Source of the DNA: Corynebacterium variabile
GTDB taxonomy: Bacteria; Actinomycetota; Actinomycetes; Mycobacteriales; Mycobacteriaceae
DNA length: 64,000 nucleotides
Direction of reading: 5' to 3'
NCBI RefSeq assembly: GCF_006539825.1
Contig: NZ_BJNT01000012.1
Span: forward strand, 80,970 to 144,969
Part shown: one piece after another, positions 25,524 through 34,564 of the stretch
Position numbering within the stretch: position 1 is the stretch's first letter
Layout: the number at the start of each line of letters is the position of its first letter
Notes under the pieces: model-generated
Told to the model about the DNA's origin: nothing
Database searches by the model: none
What the model saw: only the letters and a program-made list of their open reading frames with translations
Position numbers and translations under genes: made by a program

Positions 25524-26933
25524 CTAACCTTCGATGACCAGCAGGTTCGGGTCGTGCAGCAGCCGCATGACCGTGTTGAGGATCTCCTGGCCGCGCACGC
25601 CGTCGATGATGCGGTGGTCGTAGGTCAGCGAGAGCTTCATCATCCTGCCGACAGCCAGCTCACCGTCGTCGTTGACGTAGGGTGCCTTGACGGCACGGCC
25701 CACACCGAGGATGGCGGACTGCCCGACACTGATGATCGGGGTGAACCAGCCACCGTCGACACCGCCGAGGTTGCTCACGGTGACGCCGGCGCCGGACATG
25801 TCGTCCGCGGACAGCTTGCCCTCGGCCGCCTTGCCGGCGTTGTCGCCGATGGTCTTGGCGATCTCGAGGACATTGACGCGGTCGGCGTCCTTGACCACCG
25901 GGGCGTAGAGCCCGCGCGGGGTGTCGGTGGCGATCGCGACATTGCAGGCCGCGTGGTAGACGATCTCGTTGGTCTCCGTATCCAACGCGCCGTTGAGCAC
26001 CGGGTACTTCTTCATCGCGGCGACGAGCGCCTTGACGATGAACGGCAGGATGGTCAGGTGGACGTCCTGCTCGGCAGCGTGCTCCTTGTACCTCTTCTGC
26101 AGCTTGAGCAGCGCGGAGACCTCGACCTCGCCGAAGTTGGTGACCGGCGGGATCGTCGCGTGGGAGGCGGACATCGCCCGGCCGGTGGCCGCCGAGATGC
26201 CGGCGTAGGCCTCGCGACGGTCGCCTTCGGTCGGACGCACCGGCGCGGGTGCGGCAGCGACCGGGGAGGACGCCGCGGCGTCCTGCGCGGGAGCGTTCTC
26301 TGTGGCTGCCTCGGTGTCGGCGGCCTTCGGCGCACCGTAGGCCTTGTCGATGTCACCGCGGGTGACGTGGCCGTGGGCTCCGGTCGGGACGACCGTGGTG
26401 ATGTCCACGTCACGCTCGCGGGCGTAACGGCGCACCGCCGGCATCGCGAGGACGCGGGTCCCCTCGGCCGCGGCGACAGCCGGGTCACCGTCGTTGCGCA
26501 GCGGCGCGACCTCGGTGGGTGTCGTGCCCGGTTCGGTGGGGGCGGCCGGTCGGGTCTGCCGGTTGACCGGGTTCTCCTGTGCCGTCACCGCCTCATCGGC
26601 GCCGCCCTTGGCGGAGTGCTCCTCGAGGGCGGTGGCGTCGGCGATAACGGCCGGGTGAGAGGCGTCCTCGACGGCATCGGCCCCGGTATCCGGCGACCCG
26701 TCGTCGATGACGATGAGAACGTCACCGACCTTGGCGACGTCACCGGGTCCGAAGTTGATCTTCTCGACGGTGCCCTCGACCGGCGAGGGCAGTTCGGTGA
26801 CCGCCTTGTCGTTCTCGATCTCGACGAGGTCCTGATCCTCCTCGACCGTGTCACCCTCGGCGACCAGCCAGTTGGAGATGGTTCCCTCGGCCAGGCCCTC
26901 GCCCAGCTCCGGCATGATGAATGAATAAGCCAT
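25524..26933 (-). CDS. dihydrolipoamide acyltransferase (E2) of a 2-oxo-acid dehydrogenase complex
   Basis: A 469-residue E2. One lipoyl domain (about 1-80) carries the lipoylated Lys43 in EIENDKAVTEL. An Ala/Pro/Thr-rich linker leads to the E1/E3-binding domain (MPAVRRYARERDVDI, about 155-190). A second linker precedes the catalytic domain, which ends with the active-site motif TYDHRIIDG and the family C-terminus LLVIEG. E2 transfers the acyl group made by E1 to CoA and forms the core of the complex. It follows E1beta by 9 bases with an AGGAGC ribosome site. Branched-chain, pyruvate and acetoin complexes all look like this, so the substrate is open. Confidence 0.9.
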   Translation of the reverse strand: MAYSFIMPELGEGLAEGTISNWLVAEGDTVEEDQDLVEIENDKAVTELPSPVEGTVEKINFGPGDVAKVGDVLIVIDDGSPDTGADAVEDASHPAVIADATALEEHSAKGGADEAVTAQENPVNRQTRPAAPTEPGTTPTEVAPLRNDGDPAVAAAEGTRVLAMPAVRRYARERDVDITTVVPTGAHGHVTRGDIDKAYGAPKAADTEAATENAPAQDAAASSPVAAAPAPVRPTEGDRREAYAGISAATGRAMSASHATIPPVTNFGEVEVSALLKLQKRYKEHAAEQDVHLTILPFIVKALVAAMKKYPVLNGALDTETNEIVYHAACNVAIATDTPRGLYAPVVKDADRVNVLEIAKTIGDNAGKAAEGKLSADDMSGAGVTVSNLGGVDGGWFTPIISVGQSAILGVGRAVKAPYVNDDGELAVGRMMKLSLTYDHRIIDGVRGQEILNTVMRLLHDPNLLVIEG

Positions 26934-26942
26934 GATGTGCTC

Positions 26943-27920
26943 CTAATAGCTCAGGACTTCGCGGGCCTTGGCGACGATCTTGGACGCGTCCGGCAGCCAG
27001 GCGTGCTCGTCGACGGCGAAGGGGTAGACCGAGTCCGGGGCGGAGACGCGCCCGATGGGGGCCTCCAGCGACAGGATCCGGTTCTCCGCGACCTCGGTGA
27101 CGACGTGGGCGCCGACACCGGCCATGTTCTGTGCCTCCTGGACGACGACGAGGCGGGAGGTCTTGTCGACGGAGGCGAAGATGGTGTCCGTGTCGATCGG
27201 CGAGATGGTGCGCAGGTCGATGACCTCGGCGGCGATCCCGTCCTTGGCCAGTTCCTCGGCGGCCTTCACACACTCGTGGACCATCGCACCGTAGGCGACG
27301 AGGGTGATGTCGGTGCCCTGCCGGACGACGTTCGCCTTGTCCAGCGGGATGCGGTAGATGTCCTCCGGGACGTCCTCCTTGATCGAGCGGTAGAGCTTGA
27401 GGTGCTCGAGGAAGAGGACCGGGTCATTGTTCTCGATCGACGAGACCAGCAGACCCTTGGCGTCATAGGCGGAGGACGGGGCGACCACGCGCAGACCGGG
27501 GACGCCGGCGAAGACGTGCTCGATGCTGTCGGAGTGCAGCTCGGCGGTGTGGGTGCCGCCGCCGTACGGGGAACGCACGGTGATCGGCTGGGCTATGTCG
27601 CCGGCGGTGCGGAAGCGGTTGCGGGACATCTGCCCGATCAGCGAGTCCGCGGCCTCGAAGGAGAACGGGGAGAACTGGATCTCAGGGATGGGACGCCATC
27701 CGGTGGCGGCCAGTCCGATCGACAGGCCCAGGATGCCGGACTCCGCCAGCGGGGTGTCGAAGACACGGTCCTCGCCGAACTCGTCCTGGAGCCCCTGGGT
27801 GGCGCGGAAGACGCCGCCGTTCTTACCGACGTCCTCGCCGAAGATGAGGGTCTTCGGATCCTCCGCGAGAACGTTGTCGAGGGCACTGGTGACGGCATCG
27901 ATGTAGCTCATGGTGGTCAT
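26943..27920 (-). CDS. 2-oxo-acid dehydrogenase E1 component, beta subunit
   Basis: A 325-residue transketolase-like subunit. [17 protein letters not shown] and [14 protein letters not shown] are conserved E1beta segments around the thiamine diphosphate Glu, and [17 protein letters not shown] matches the active-site loop with its His. With E1alpha it decarboxylates a 2-oxo acid and acylates lipoyl-E2. The ATG lies 2 bases after the E1alpha stop, with its ribosome site inside the E1alpha coding end, so the subunits are coupled. The sequence is of the Gram-positive PdhB/BkdB type. Confidence 0.92.
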   Translation of the reverse strand: MTTMSYIDAVTSALDNVLAEDPKTLIFGEDVGKNGGVFRATQGLQDEFGEDRVFDTPLAESGILGLSIGLAATGWRPIPEIQFSPFSFEAADSLIGQMSRNRFRTAGDIAQPITVRSPYGGGTHTAELHSDSIEHVFAGVPGLRVVAPSSAYDAKGLLVSSIENNDPVLFLEHLKLYRSIKEDVPEDIYRIPLDKANVVRQGTDITLVAYGAMVHECVKAAEELAKDGIAAEVIDLRTISPIDTDTIFASVDKTSRLVVVQEAQNMAGVGAHVVTEVAENRILSLEAPIGRVSAPDSVYPFAVDEHAWLPDASKIVAKAREVLSY

Positions 27921-27922
27921 GG

Positions 27923-29053
27923 TTACTTCTCCTCAGCCTCTGCAGCAGCCGCTTCTTCCAGCTGCTTGACGATGTTCGGTGTGGGTTCCTCGAAGGTGTT
28001 GGTGAGGAACTCGGTGACGGTCTGGTGCGGAGCGGCCTCCGCCTCCTTGATGGCGGCGCGGAACTCCTTCTTGTAGGCGTCCTTCAGCTCTGCCTCGTGC
28101 TCGGCGGACCACAGGTCCTTCTCGGTGAGCAGCTCACGCAGGCGGTTCAGCGGGTCCTTGTCGAACCAGGGCTGCTCCTGCTCGTGGGTGCGGTAGCGGG
28201 ACGGGTCGTCGCCGGCCGAGGAGTGGGCACCGAAGCGGTAGGTCAGGGTCTCGATCATCACCGGGCCGTTGCCGGCGGCGGCGAAGTCACGGGCGGCCTT
28301 GGCCACGGCGTGGACGGCGAGGACGTCCATACCGTCGACCTGCACCGACGGGACGCCGGCGGCGACGGCCTTCTGGGCCAGGGTGCGGGTGTGGGTCTGG
28401 TAGTCACGCGGCACGGAGATCGCCCAGCCGTTGTTCTGGATGATCATGACGAGCGGAGCCTGGAAGGCACCGGCGAAGTTCAGTCCCTCGTAGGTGTCGC
28501 CCTGGGAGGTCGAGCCGTCACCGGAGTAGGAGAACGCCACGGCGTCCTCCCCGTTCTTCTTGAGACCGAGCGCCGCGCCGGCGGCGGCGATGTGCTGCGC
28601 GCCGATGATGATCTGCGGGAACCAGCTGCGGTGACCGTCGGCCATGCGGTTGCCCTGGACATGTCCGCGGGACCAGAGGTAGCCCTGGGCCGGGGTGATC
28701 GCGCCGTGCTCGATCATCTGCGGCAGGTCACGGTAGCTCGGGAAGAGGTAGTCCTGCGGCTGGAAGGCGGTGACGCTGCCCAGCTGACTGGCCTCCTGGC
28801 CGAGTGTCGGGGCGTAGAAGCCGAGGCGTCCCTGCTTGGAGAAGACGGTGGTCTGCTCGTGGAGGATGCGCTCGCGGAGCATGATCTTCATGAAGTGGAC
28901 GAGTTCGTCGTCGGTGAAGGTGTCGAAGACCTCCTGGTTGACGACCCGGTGGTTTTCGTCGAGGACCTGGAACGGGTTGTCGTAGTCCTCGCCGAGGCCG
29001 GCCTTGATGGCGGCGAAGTCGACGACCGGGGCGGTTGCTGTGGTGTCAGACAT
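27923..29053 (-). CDS. 2-oxo-acid dehydrogenase E1 component, alpha subunit
   Basis: A 376-residue thiamine-diphosphate subunit. The cofactor motif [18 protein letters not shown] ends in the expected QNNGWAIS, and [16 protein letters not shown] is the phosphorylation-loop equivalent that orders the active site. The heterotetrameric E1 is unlike the single-chain AceE used for pyruvate by well-studied corynebacteria, so this complex is likely an additional one for pyruvate, branched-chain 2-oxo acids or acetoin. It starts 19 bases after the OFA transporter gene on the same strand. Confidence 0.92.
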   Translation of the reverse strand: MSDTTATAPVVDFAAIKAGLGEDYDNPFQVLDENHRVVNQEVFDTFTDDELVHFMKIMLRERILHEQTTVFSKQGRLGFYAPTLGQEASQLGSVTAFQPQDYLFPSYRDLPQMIEHGAITPAQGYLWSRGHVQGNRMADGHRSWFPQIIIGAQHIAAAGAALGLKKNGEDAVAFSYSGDGSTSQGDTYEGLNFAGAFQAPLVMIIQNNGWAISVPRDYQTHTRTLAQKAVAAGVPSVQVDGMDVLAVHAVAKAARDFAAAGNGPVMIETLTYRFGAHSSAGDDPSRYRTHEQEQPWFDKDPLNRLRELLTEKDLWSAEHEAELKDAYKKEFRAAIKEAEAAPHQTVTEFLTNTFEEPTPNIVKQLEEAAAAEAEEK

Positions 29054-29072
29054 TTGTGGTCACTGTCCTTTG

Positions 29073-30317
29073 CTAGACGTTGACGGATTCAGGGGTTGCG
29101 GTCGTGGCGGCGTCCTCCGCGGGCGGCGGGCCGGGGGCCTTGACAAGGAAGAGGATGACCGCGCCGATCGCGAGGAAGACGGAGCCGATGAGCAGGGCGG
29201 TGCCGAACTCGAGGGCGTCATTGGACATCAGGGTGTTGAAGATCAGGGTGATGACCGCGCCGCAGGCGAACCCCTGGTAGATGATCGAGTAGTTCTTCGC
29301 CTGGTTGTTGTGGCCGAAGTAATCGCCGACGATCGTCGGGTAGATCGTGATGCAGCCACCGAAAGCAGCGCCGAAGAGCAGGAAGGCGAGGATGTAGAGC
29401 CACGGTTCCGGACGCCAGGCCAGGCCGACGACCACCGACATGATGGTCAGCACGGTCAGCGAGCAGGCGACGATGAGGGTGCGGGTGACGTGGTCGGAGA
29501 GCCAGCCGAAGAGGAAGCGTCCCGCGGTATTCGCCAGCGCCACCAGGGAGACCAGGGTGACGGTGGTGCCGATGAGGTACTTCTTCGGGTCGGCGGCGTC
29601 CGCGGCGGCACCACCGGCGTTACCGATGATGAACAGGCCGGCGAAGCAGAAGGCCGTGATGCCCCAGAAGAGCAGGTAGGCCTGCGGCTGACGCAGCATC
29701 TGGGGCCGGCTGTACTCCCCGGAGGACGGGGTGTCGGAGTGCGGGATCCGCGGGGCGTCCGCCAGGAGCAGACCACCGACGACGATGAGCACGGCGGCGA
29801 TGACCGCCCAGAGGATGAAGCAGGTCCGCAGTCCGGGGTAGCCGTCCTCGGCGGCGCCGAGCACCGGGGTGACGACGAGCGGGAGGATGAAGGCGGGCAG
29901 ACCGTAGGCGCCGACGCAGATGCCGGAGATGGTGCCGGACTTCTCCGGGAACCAGCGCAGGCAGTTGGTCAGGCTCAGCAGGTAACCGATGCCGTCCGCG
30001 ATACCGACCATGACGCCGGCGGTGAGGTACAGCAGGATGACATTCGGCATGAACGCGGAGAGGAACAGGCCGACGGCCAGGACCACGCCGCAGGCGACAA
30101 GCACATTGCGGACGCCGAACTTCGCCTGCAGCCAGTTGATCGTCAGGGTGGAGACCGACAGACAGATCATCATGATCGAGAAGGTGATCGCGATGCTGAA
30201 GGTCTTCGTGTCGTACTTGTCGGCCAGTGCGGGGTTGAGGATAGACCACGAGTAGACGGTGCCCAGTCCGAGTTGGGCGAGCACCGTCCCTGTGAGTACC
30301 CGGGTCCGAGGGTTCAT
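29073..30317 (-). CDS. OFA-family MFS transporter, first gene of the dehydrogenase operon
   Basis: A 414-residue 12-helix transporter. QLGLGTVYSWSILNPAL in helix 1, GIADGIGYLLSLTNCLRWFP and KSGTISGICVGAYGL are typical of the oxalate/formate antiporter family, and FLFGWLSDHVTRT is the central-loop motif. It is shorter than the paralogue at 20189 and lacks the extra tail. Its position as promoter-proximal gene of an E1-E2-E3 operon suggests that it imports the 2-oxo acid oxidised by that complex. This link is inferred from gene order and from the pyruvate transport known for E. coli YhjX. Confidence 0.85.
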   Translation of the reverse strand: MNPRTRVLTGTVLAQLGLGTVYSWSILNPALADKYDTKTFSIAITFSIMMICLSVSTLTINWLQAKFGVRNVLVACGVVLAVGLFLSAFMPNVILLYLTAGVMVGIADGIGYLLSLTNCLRWFPEKSGTISGICVGAYGLPAFILPLVVTPVLGAAEDGYPGLRTCFILWAVIAAVLIVVGGLLLADAPRIPHSDTPSSGEYSRPQMLRQPQAYLLFWGITAFCFAGLFIIGNAGGAAADAADPKKYLIGTTVTLVSLVALANTAGRFLFGWLSDHVTRTLIVACSLTVLTIMSVVVGLAWRPEPWLYILAFLLFGAAFGGCITIYPTIVGDYFGHNNQAKNYSIIYQGFACGAVITLIFNTLMSNDALEFGTALLIGSVFLAIGAVILFLVKAPGPPPAEDAATTATPESVNV

Positions 30318-30497
30318 GTCGGCTCCTTCGAGTGAAGAACGTGGGGGTAAGTCCCGAGTTCCACCGTATGTCCGGATTCAGCGGGTAACCACATATTCAC
30401 CCCTGCCTACTACCCCCTCATGCGGGCGAGTTTCCGCATATCCGCTGGACGAACGGCAGATCCCCTCCGCAGCCACCCCGGAAACTGCGTCCCGAAA

Positions 30498-30513
30498 CAC
30501 CCCTGTGGGGGTG
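30498..30513 (-). terminator. holA terminator hairpin
   Basis: CACCCC-TGTG-GGGGTG forms a compact 6-base stem about 8 bases past the holA stop on the minus strand. It lies in the roughly 200-base gap that also carries the promoter of the OFA transporter operon upstream of 30317. Confidence 0.55.
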
Positions 30514-30520
30514 GCAGTGG

Positions 30521-31561
30521 TTACCCCCGTGCGAGAACGGAAATGCGTCTGACAGCATCCTCAACCGCGTACTCGGGATCCGCCGCCCAGCCTTTCACCC
30601 CGGCGTCCAGCTCCGCGACGACCTGGACTGCGGCGGCGACCCCGGCCGCCGTCCACGCCCGTGCCAGCCGGACGGTCTTCTCCAGCTTCCACGGCGGCAT
30701 GCCGAACTCCGCCGCCTGGGCACGGGCGTTGATCCGTCCCACCCCGTGCACCTTGGCGATGTCCCCCATCATCCCGGACAGTGCGGAGGCCAGCAGCACA
30801 TGCGGGACGCCCAGCTGCAGTGCCCGGCGCGCCGCCCCCACCGCCTGGTCGGTCCGCCCGGACACGGCGTACTCGGCGACATCGAAGCCGGAGACCTCGG
30901 CCGAGCCCTGGTAATAGCGGTGGACCGCGGCGGCGGTGACCTTCCCGCCGGTGTCGGAGACGAGCTGACTGACGGCGCTGGCCAGTTCACGCAGGTCCGT
31001 ACCCACGGCGTCCAGCAGAGCCTCGGTGACGTCCGGGCTGACGCGCACCCCGGCGTCCCGGAATTCGGCGTCGATGAAACCCGCGCGTTCCCGGCCCTTG
31101 AGTTCTTCGGCGGAGAGCACCTGCAGGGCACCGGTGGGTGCCTTCTTCGGCAGGCTGGTGACCAGTGCCTTCTGGCGCCCCTTGCCGGAGTGCTGGAGAA
31201 TCAGGACCACGCCCGGCGCAGGATCGGCGACGGCGGCCTCGATGAGTCCGGCGGTGTCCTTGGATGCCTCGGCCAGTCCGGTGACCGCGACGACACGGTC
31301 CTCGGCGAACAGGGAGGGGCTGAGCAGCTCGGCCAGTTCCCCGGCGTCGATCTCGCTGACCTTGCGCATCTCCACCGGCAGGTCAGGGTTGCCGGCGGAG
31401 CGCCTGGCTTCCTCGACGATCGCGGTGCGCCGTCGCTCAGCGAGGAAGTCGTCCCCGCCGACGATGAGGTACACCTGTGCGGTGGCCGACGGGCGCGTGG
31501 ATGACACGGAAGACGCTGGAGCCATGCCCGCCATAGTAGACAGCGCACCGGACCAGCTCAC
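30521..31561 (-). CDS. holA: DNA polymerase III subunit delta
   Basis: The 346-residue product matches HolA, the clamp-loader subunit that opens the beta sliding clamp. Recognisable blocks are VYLIVGGDDFLAERRR near the start (after about 28 extra residues), LLILQHSGKGRQKAL in the middle, and the C-terminal collar domain. The GTG at 31561 overlaps the comEC stop (GTGA); ATGs at 31534 and 31525 are plausible alternatives that would remove the non-conserved leader. Gene order comEA-comEC-holA is conserved in actinobacteria. rpsT, its usual neighbour on the other side, has been displaced. Confidence 0.93.
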   Translation of the reverse strand: MSWSGALSTMAGMAPASSVSSTRPSATAQVYLIVGGDDFLAERRRTAIVEEARRSAGNPDLPVEMRKVSEIDAGELAELLSPSLFAEDRVVAVTGLAEASKDTAGLIEAAVADPAPGVVLILQHSGKGRQKALVTSLPKKAPTGALQVLSAEELKGRERAGFIDAEFRDAGVRVSPDVTEALLDAVGTDLRELASAVSQLVSDTGGKVTAAAVHRYYQGSAEVSGFDVAEYAVSGRTDQAVGAARRALQLGVPHVLLASALSGMMGDIAKVHGVGRINARAQAAEFGMPPWKLEKTVRLARAWTAAGVAAAVQVVAELDAGVKGWAADPEYAVEDAVRRISVLARG

Positions 31562-33696
31562 CCCTGCCCCGAGGCGTGCAGTCCGTCGTCGGCGAGAAGT
31601 ACTGTTCCGTCGCGACAGGGGTAGGCCACGGGGACGCCGCCAGGGGTCATGCTGGGCATGCCGCGGGAGCGTCCGCAGGCGGTCACCACGTACAGGTCAG
31701 GACGCTGTGTGCCGGAGGCCGCCTGTTCATGTCGCAGGACGCTCCCATCGTCGGGCAGGGTGATGACCTGCACGGTGTCGGCTCCGTGGTCTCCGGGGCT
31801 CAGCAGCTCAGGACCGTCGTCGGCCCACCGCACCCCGATCCGCCAGTCGGTCACCTCGTCGAGGTTCTCGGCCCAGGTCCGGTCGATGCCTGCACCGAAG
31901 CGTGGTGTGGCCGCAGGTGTGGGGTACGGCCCGGCGGTCAGTGTTCCGCTCCGCCAGGCCAGTGCCCCGACCACCAGCGCCATACCGAGGACGCCGGCAG
32001 CGGTCGTGCGCCACCGGGCCGAGACCACCACCGTGACCAGAGCTGTCCCGACAGTCGCGACAGCCACCACCGCCCACCAGCCCGCGGTCGTCGACAGCAC
32101 CGGAACCCTGGCGAGGGTGTGGGCGACCTGCGTGATCCACATCGCACAGGGCGCGCAGATCCACAACACCGCCACACCGACCGGCACCCACACCCCCGCA
32201 AGCAGGGCGCCGACCATGCCGACCACCGTCACCACGGGCACGGCAGGCCCGACGAGAAGATTCGCCACCACGGCGGTCGGCGAGAGGACCCCGGTCATGT
32301 GTGCGATGACCGGTGCGGTGACGACATCGGCGGCGAGACTCACCCCGATGAGCTGACAGAGATTGCGCTGCCAGCCGACCGGGGTGTGGTGGTCGGTCCT
32401 CCTGTCCGCCTGATACTGCAGCAGTCGCCGGGAGACCAGCGGTGCGACGGCCACGATGCCGACCGTCGCCACGACCGAGAGGATGAAGGCGTACTCCACC
32501 GCGAGGCCGGGGTCGATGAGCAGGAGCAGCAGTACCGCCGCCGAGCAGGCCGCGAACCCGTGGGTCCGGCGGGCGCTGACCACGGCGACCAGGCCGACAA
32601 ACCCCATGACCGCGGCGCGCAGCACACTCGGTTCCGGGCCGACGAGCACGACGAACGCCACGAGACAGACCGCGGCGAGGATCACCTGTACCCGTTTGCC
32701 CGCGCCCAGGGCACCTGCCAGCACCAGCACCCCGCCGGAGACGATCGCCAGATTCGCCCCGGAAACCGCGGTCAGGTGCGAGAGTCCGGTGGCGAGGAAT
32801 TCGGTGCGGGTGGCGGGAGCCTGCCCACCGACATCGCCGACGACCATGCCCGGTACCAGGTCAGAGGCACCGTCGGGCAGGTGGGACGCGGCGTCTCGCA
32901 GTCCGTCGCGCAAATGAGCCGTCACCGCAGAGATGCCGTCGGGCCCGTCGGCGGGTTCCGGTGTGGTGACCGCCGAGAGCGTGACCGGGGCGATGCCCGG
33001 ACGATCGGACGCCCGGACCGTCGCCGTGACCGCCAGTTCCGCGCCCGGCTGGAGGTCGAGGATCGCCTCGAGCGGGCCGGCACCGGCCGGGGTGTCTGCC
33101 GGAATTTCGTCCGGGGAGATGAACAGCGGCACCGTGCCCAGGTCGGGCACGTCGACCGGCGCCTGCAGGCTTCCCCCGGTGAGCCGCTTCGGTGCGCCGG
33201 CCAGTTCGAGGACCCCACTGAACCGGCGGGAGGTCCCGGTGAGCCACGGGTGCCGGTCTGCCCGGTGGACCAGCAAGGCCGCCCGTGCCGACCACACCGC
33301 GGCACACAGTCCGGCCAGCACGCCGGTGCGCAGCGCAGCAGCATGGGTGCCGGTGAAGCCGGGTCGGTGGTGACCTCGACGTCCCCACCGTCGCACCCCG
33401 ACAACCAGTCCACCGACCAGGACCGGCATGCCGGTGAACAGCGGTGGCCACGGCGTCCTCGTGACCACGGTGAGAATGACCGACAGCCAGACGGCGAGGG
33501 CGACCGGGACGAGCCGCAGGTCCGGGCCGCGTCGACTGCGCAGGACAGCGGGACTGTGCGGATCCCGGTCCGGGACACTCCAGGCGCGTCCGGTCCCCGG
33601 GGCCGGCGTGAGGTCCGGATCCGGGTAGGGACGGTCGGACCGCTCGGGTTGCCCAGGCTGCTCGCCCCGCTTGGACGACTCAGGCAGATCAGACAC
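31558..33696 (-). CDS. comEC: ComEC/Rec2-family DNA-uptake channel protein
   Basis: A 712-residue polytopic membrane protein. Two early helices are followed by an outer domain (about 120-260), then the competence core with GLSHLTAVSGANLAIVSGGV and many helices, and a short soluble C-terminus containing the paired Cys region TACGRSRGMPS. The long metallo-beta-lactamase-type nuclease domain of some ComEC proteins is absent or heavily shortened, as in most actinobacteria. ComEC forms the inner-membrane channel for single-stranded DNA. The GTG start overlaps comEA by 8 bases and the stop overlaps holA by 4. Competence in this lineage is not established. Confidence 0.88.
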   Translation of the reverse strand: MSDLPESSKRGEQPGQPERSDRPYPDPDLTPAPGTGRAWSVPDRDPHSPAVLRSRRGPDLRLVPVALAVWLSVILTVVTRTPWPPLFTGMPVLVGGLVVGVRRWGRRGHHRPGFTGTHAAALRTGVLAGLCAAVWSARAALLVHRADRHPWLTGTSRRFSGVLELAGAPKRLTGGSLQAPVDVPDLGTVPLFISPDEIPADTPAGAGPLEAILDLQPGAELAVTATVRASDRPGIAPVTLSAVTTPEPADGPDGISAVTAHLRDGLRDAASHLPDGASDLVPGMVVGDVGGQAPATRTEFLATGLSHLTAVSGANLAIVSGGVLVLAGALGAGKRVQVILAAVCLVAFVVLVGPEPSVLRAAVMGFVGLVAVVSARRTHGFAACSAAVLLLLLIDPGLAVEYAFILSVVATVGIVAVAPLVSRRLLQYQADRRTDHHTPVGWQRNLCQLIGVSLAADVVTAPVIAHMTGVLSPTAVVANLLVGPAVPVVTVVGMVGALLAGVWVPVGVAVLWICAPCAMWITQVAHTLARVPVLSTTAGWWAVVAVATVGTALVTVVVSARWRTTAAGVLGMALVVGALAWRSGTLTAGPYPTPAATPRFGAGIDRTWAENLDEVTDWRIGVRWADDGPELLSPGDHGADTVQVITLPDDGSVLRHEQAASGTQRPDLYVVTACGRSRGMPSMTPGGVPVAYPCRDGTVLLADDGLHASGQG

Positions 33697-34564
33697 TGAC
33701 GGCGTCCCGCAGCGCCTCGAACTTCGCCGGGCCGATCCCCTTGACCTCCATGAGCTGCTCGGGCGCGGTGAACGGACCGTTGGCCTCGCGCCAGTCGATG
33801 ATCGCCTGCGCGGTCTTCTCCCCCACCCCGCTCAGCGTGGTCAGCCCGGCGAGGTCCGCGGTGTTGATGTCCACCTTCTCTCCACCGGTGCCACCGTCGG
33901 ATCCCGGGTCCCCGCCCCCGGTGGTCCCTCCCGTTGACGCCCCACCTGCCTGCACCGCCTGCCCGGGATACGTCACCCGGGACCCCTCGGCGTCCACCAC
34001 CAGTTGCAGACCGTCGACCACCTTCTCGGCGAGATTGATCCCCTCAAGTCCCGCCTCCGGCCGCACCCCTCCGGCGAGGTCGAGTATCTCGCCCAGCCGC
34101 GTCCCCGCATCGACGATGTGCAGCCCCGGGCGGTCCACCAGCCCCTGGACCGCGATCACCACCGTCTCTGTATCCCCTGTGTTCCCCGTATCCCCTGCAT
34201 CCCCGTTGTTGTCCCTCTCCGGGCGGCCAGCTGACGGAGATTCTGCAGCAATGGGCGTTTCCGTCAGCTGTCCTGCTCCGGTCGGCGAAAGTCCCGCCAC
34301 GGCGACCGTTCCCCCGTCGCCACCTCCGCCTCTCAACAGTCCGATAAGCATCCCTCCTCCGAGTGCGACTGCGACAGCCGCGACGATGATGGTCAAGGCA
34401 CGGGCGGACCGGGGACCGATCGCGGTCCGACGCTCGAAACGGACATCGGCCAGCTCATGCCCCGGCACCGGCTGGACCAGGGATTCGATCCTGGCCTTCA
34501 CCGAGCCGGCGGCACGTCGTGTGCGGCCCTTCAGCTCTCCGTTGCGCTCTGCGTCTCCGTCCAT
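33689..34564 (-). CDS. comEA: ComEA-family DNA-binding protein
   Basis: A roughly 291-residue membrane-anchored protein. A cytoplasmic basic segment precedes one helix (ALTIIVAAVAVALGGGMLIG), then an Asp/Thr/Gly-rich linker, an SLBB domain (VQGLVDRPGLHIVDAGTR...AGG), a Gly-rich spacer and a C-terminal helix-hairpin-helix pair (DINTADLAGLTTLSGVG and LMEVKGIGPAKFEALRD). ComEA binds incoming double-stranded DNA at the outer face of the membrane and hands it to ComEC. ATG 34564 (MDGDAERNGE) is preferred over the upstream frame extension. Two DnaA boxes lie 65-91 bases upstream. Confidence 0.9.
   Translation of the reverse strand: MDGDAERNGELKGRTRRAAGSVKARIESLVQPVPGHELADVRFERRTAIGPRSARALTIIVAAVAVALGGGMLIGLLRGGGGDGGTVAVAGLSPTGAGQLTETPIAAESPSAGRPERDNNGDAGDTGNTGDTETVVIAVQGLVDRPGLHIVDAGTRLGEILDLAGGVRPEAGLEGINLAEKVVDGLQLVVDAEGSRVTYPGQAVQAGGASTGGTTGGGDPGSDGGTGGEKVDINTADLAGLTTLSGVGEKTAQAIIDWREANGPFTAPEQLMEVKGIGPAKFEALRDAVSV

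Noticed and set aside
30383..30526. Distant inverted pair GGGTAACCAC and GTGGTTACCC around the OFA operon promoter
   Set aside because: The arms are over 120 bases apart and the right arm overlaps the holA stop codon, so it is probably coincidental.
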